NCBI GenBank assembly: GCA_015068935.1
Contig: SVJO01000003.1
Location: 1-64,000, forward strand
DNA length: 64,000 nt
From: Oscillospiraceae bacterium
GTDB lineage: Bacteria > Bacillota > Clostridia > UBA1381 > UBA9506
Direction: 5' to 3'
Positions 63,546 through 64,000 of the stretch are shown one piece after another (position 1 is the stretch's first letter; every line of letters begins with the position of its first letter). Both the position numbers and the translations under genes were made by a program. The notes under the pieces are model-generated. The model saw nothing but the letters and a program-made list of their open reading frames with translations, was not told the origin of the DNA and ran no database searches.

Positions 63546-63690
63546 ATGTCCTACGAACGCATCAGGTATATTTATACTTACTTTCACACCGGGTGAGCCT
63601 GCATCACACTCAAGACATTGCTTATCGCTGCTTGGTTCCCCACCTGACGAGGTTCACAAGCTCAAGTTGCGCAGGACCCGGCAGACAGTA
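63545..63690 (-). ncRNA. ffs: Signal recognition particle RNA (large, Alu-containing Firmicutes type)
   Basis: Minus strand helix-8 core CGTCAGGTGGGGAACCAAGCAGCGAT with GGAA tetraloop; terminal pairing GTCCTGCG/CGTAGGAC; located upstream of dnaX as in Bacillus. Confidence 0.85.
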
Positions 63691-63782
63691 TAATATACTG
63701 AACACCTATATTATATCATATTTTATAAACTTATTCAATAGTTTTTTATATATAAAATCAAGTTTTTTTAAGTTTGAAATGG

Positions 63783-64000
63783 TTATAATTGCTTTTTTCT
63801 CAAATCCTCAATTACATCTTTAAAATACTTGGGAGGTTCTTTTATGAAGTTTACATATTGACCGTTGCGCGGATGGCAAAAGCCCAGACGGCGCGCATGG
63901 AGCATCTGACCGCTTAAATGGTATTTTTGTGCGAGAACATCTTTTTTTAGCCCGTAAATAGGGTCTCCGACGATGCTTTTTCCGATGCTTTGAAGATGGA
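63783..64000 (-). CDS. RluA-family pseudouridine synthase, C-terminal part (continues beyond window)
   Basis: Minus strand translation ...VGDPIYGLKKDVLAQKYHLSGQMLHARRLGFCHPRNGQYVNFIKEPPKYFKDVIEDLRKKQL*. Confidence 0.85.
   Translation of the reverse strand, partial: HLQSIGKSIVGDPIYGLKKDVLAQKYHLSGQMLHARRLGFCHPRNGQYVNFIKEPPKYFKDVIEDLRKKQL

Noticed and set aside
63467-63823. Plus-strand ORF 63467-63823
   Set aside because: Covers the SRP RNA gene and its terminator on the opposite strand. No coding-like composition.

Overview
A 64 kb chromosomal window from a low-GC, spore-forming anaerobic Firmicute. The Clostridia-like assignment rests on spoIIID, spoVAD, a DUF3794/LysM protein, [FeFe]-hydrogenase maturases, a large SRP RNA beside dnaX, and 17-bp-spaced sigma-A promoters. 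Most of it is core genome: a pyr cluster (pyrC-pyrK-pyrD-pyrF), the hydrogenase maturation cluster (TM1266-like regulator, hydE, hydG, hydF), trkH/trkA, a complete F-type ATP synthase operon, serC/serA, trxB, an SLH protein, proS, citrate synthase, uvrB, glnA, glycogen metabolism (glgA, glgP, malQ), dtd, a 3D/G5-domain protein, addB, a PfkB kinase plus mtlD, and a dnaX-ybaB-darA-holB-ricT cluster. No CRISPR array, tRNA, integrase or transposase gene was seen. The strongest unexplained signals are non-coding. (1) A ~300-nt dispersed element is present twice (8541-8850 and 51191-51494), both times between convergent genes. It can form about ten stems with compensatory changes between copies, and copy A also has MITE-like imperfect terminal inverted repeats. 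(2) A ~235-nt promoter-to-start leader (minus strand, 2670-2437) has an 11-bp closing stem starting at the predicted TSS and ends in an intrinsic terminator whose loop is complementary to an upstream 9-mer. It looks riboswitch-like and precedes a copper-amine-oxidase-domain protein gene. (3) A ~115-nt promoter-to-start leader with an attenuator-like terminator and a complementary anti-terminator segment precedes the hydrogenase maturation operon. Other points are a truncated, diverged spoIIID copy flanking element 2, a predicted two-carboxylate (Na+-type) ATP synthase c subunit, an epsilon subunit lacking its C-terminal domain, and a 23-bp-periodic triple palindrome. All structures were found by eye; no folding, homology or covariance search was run.
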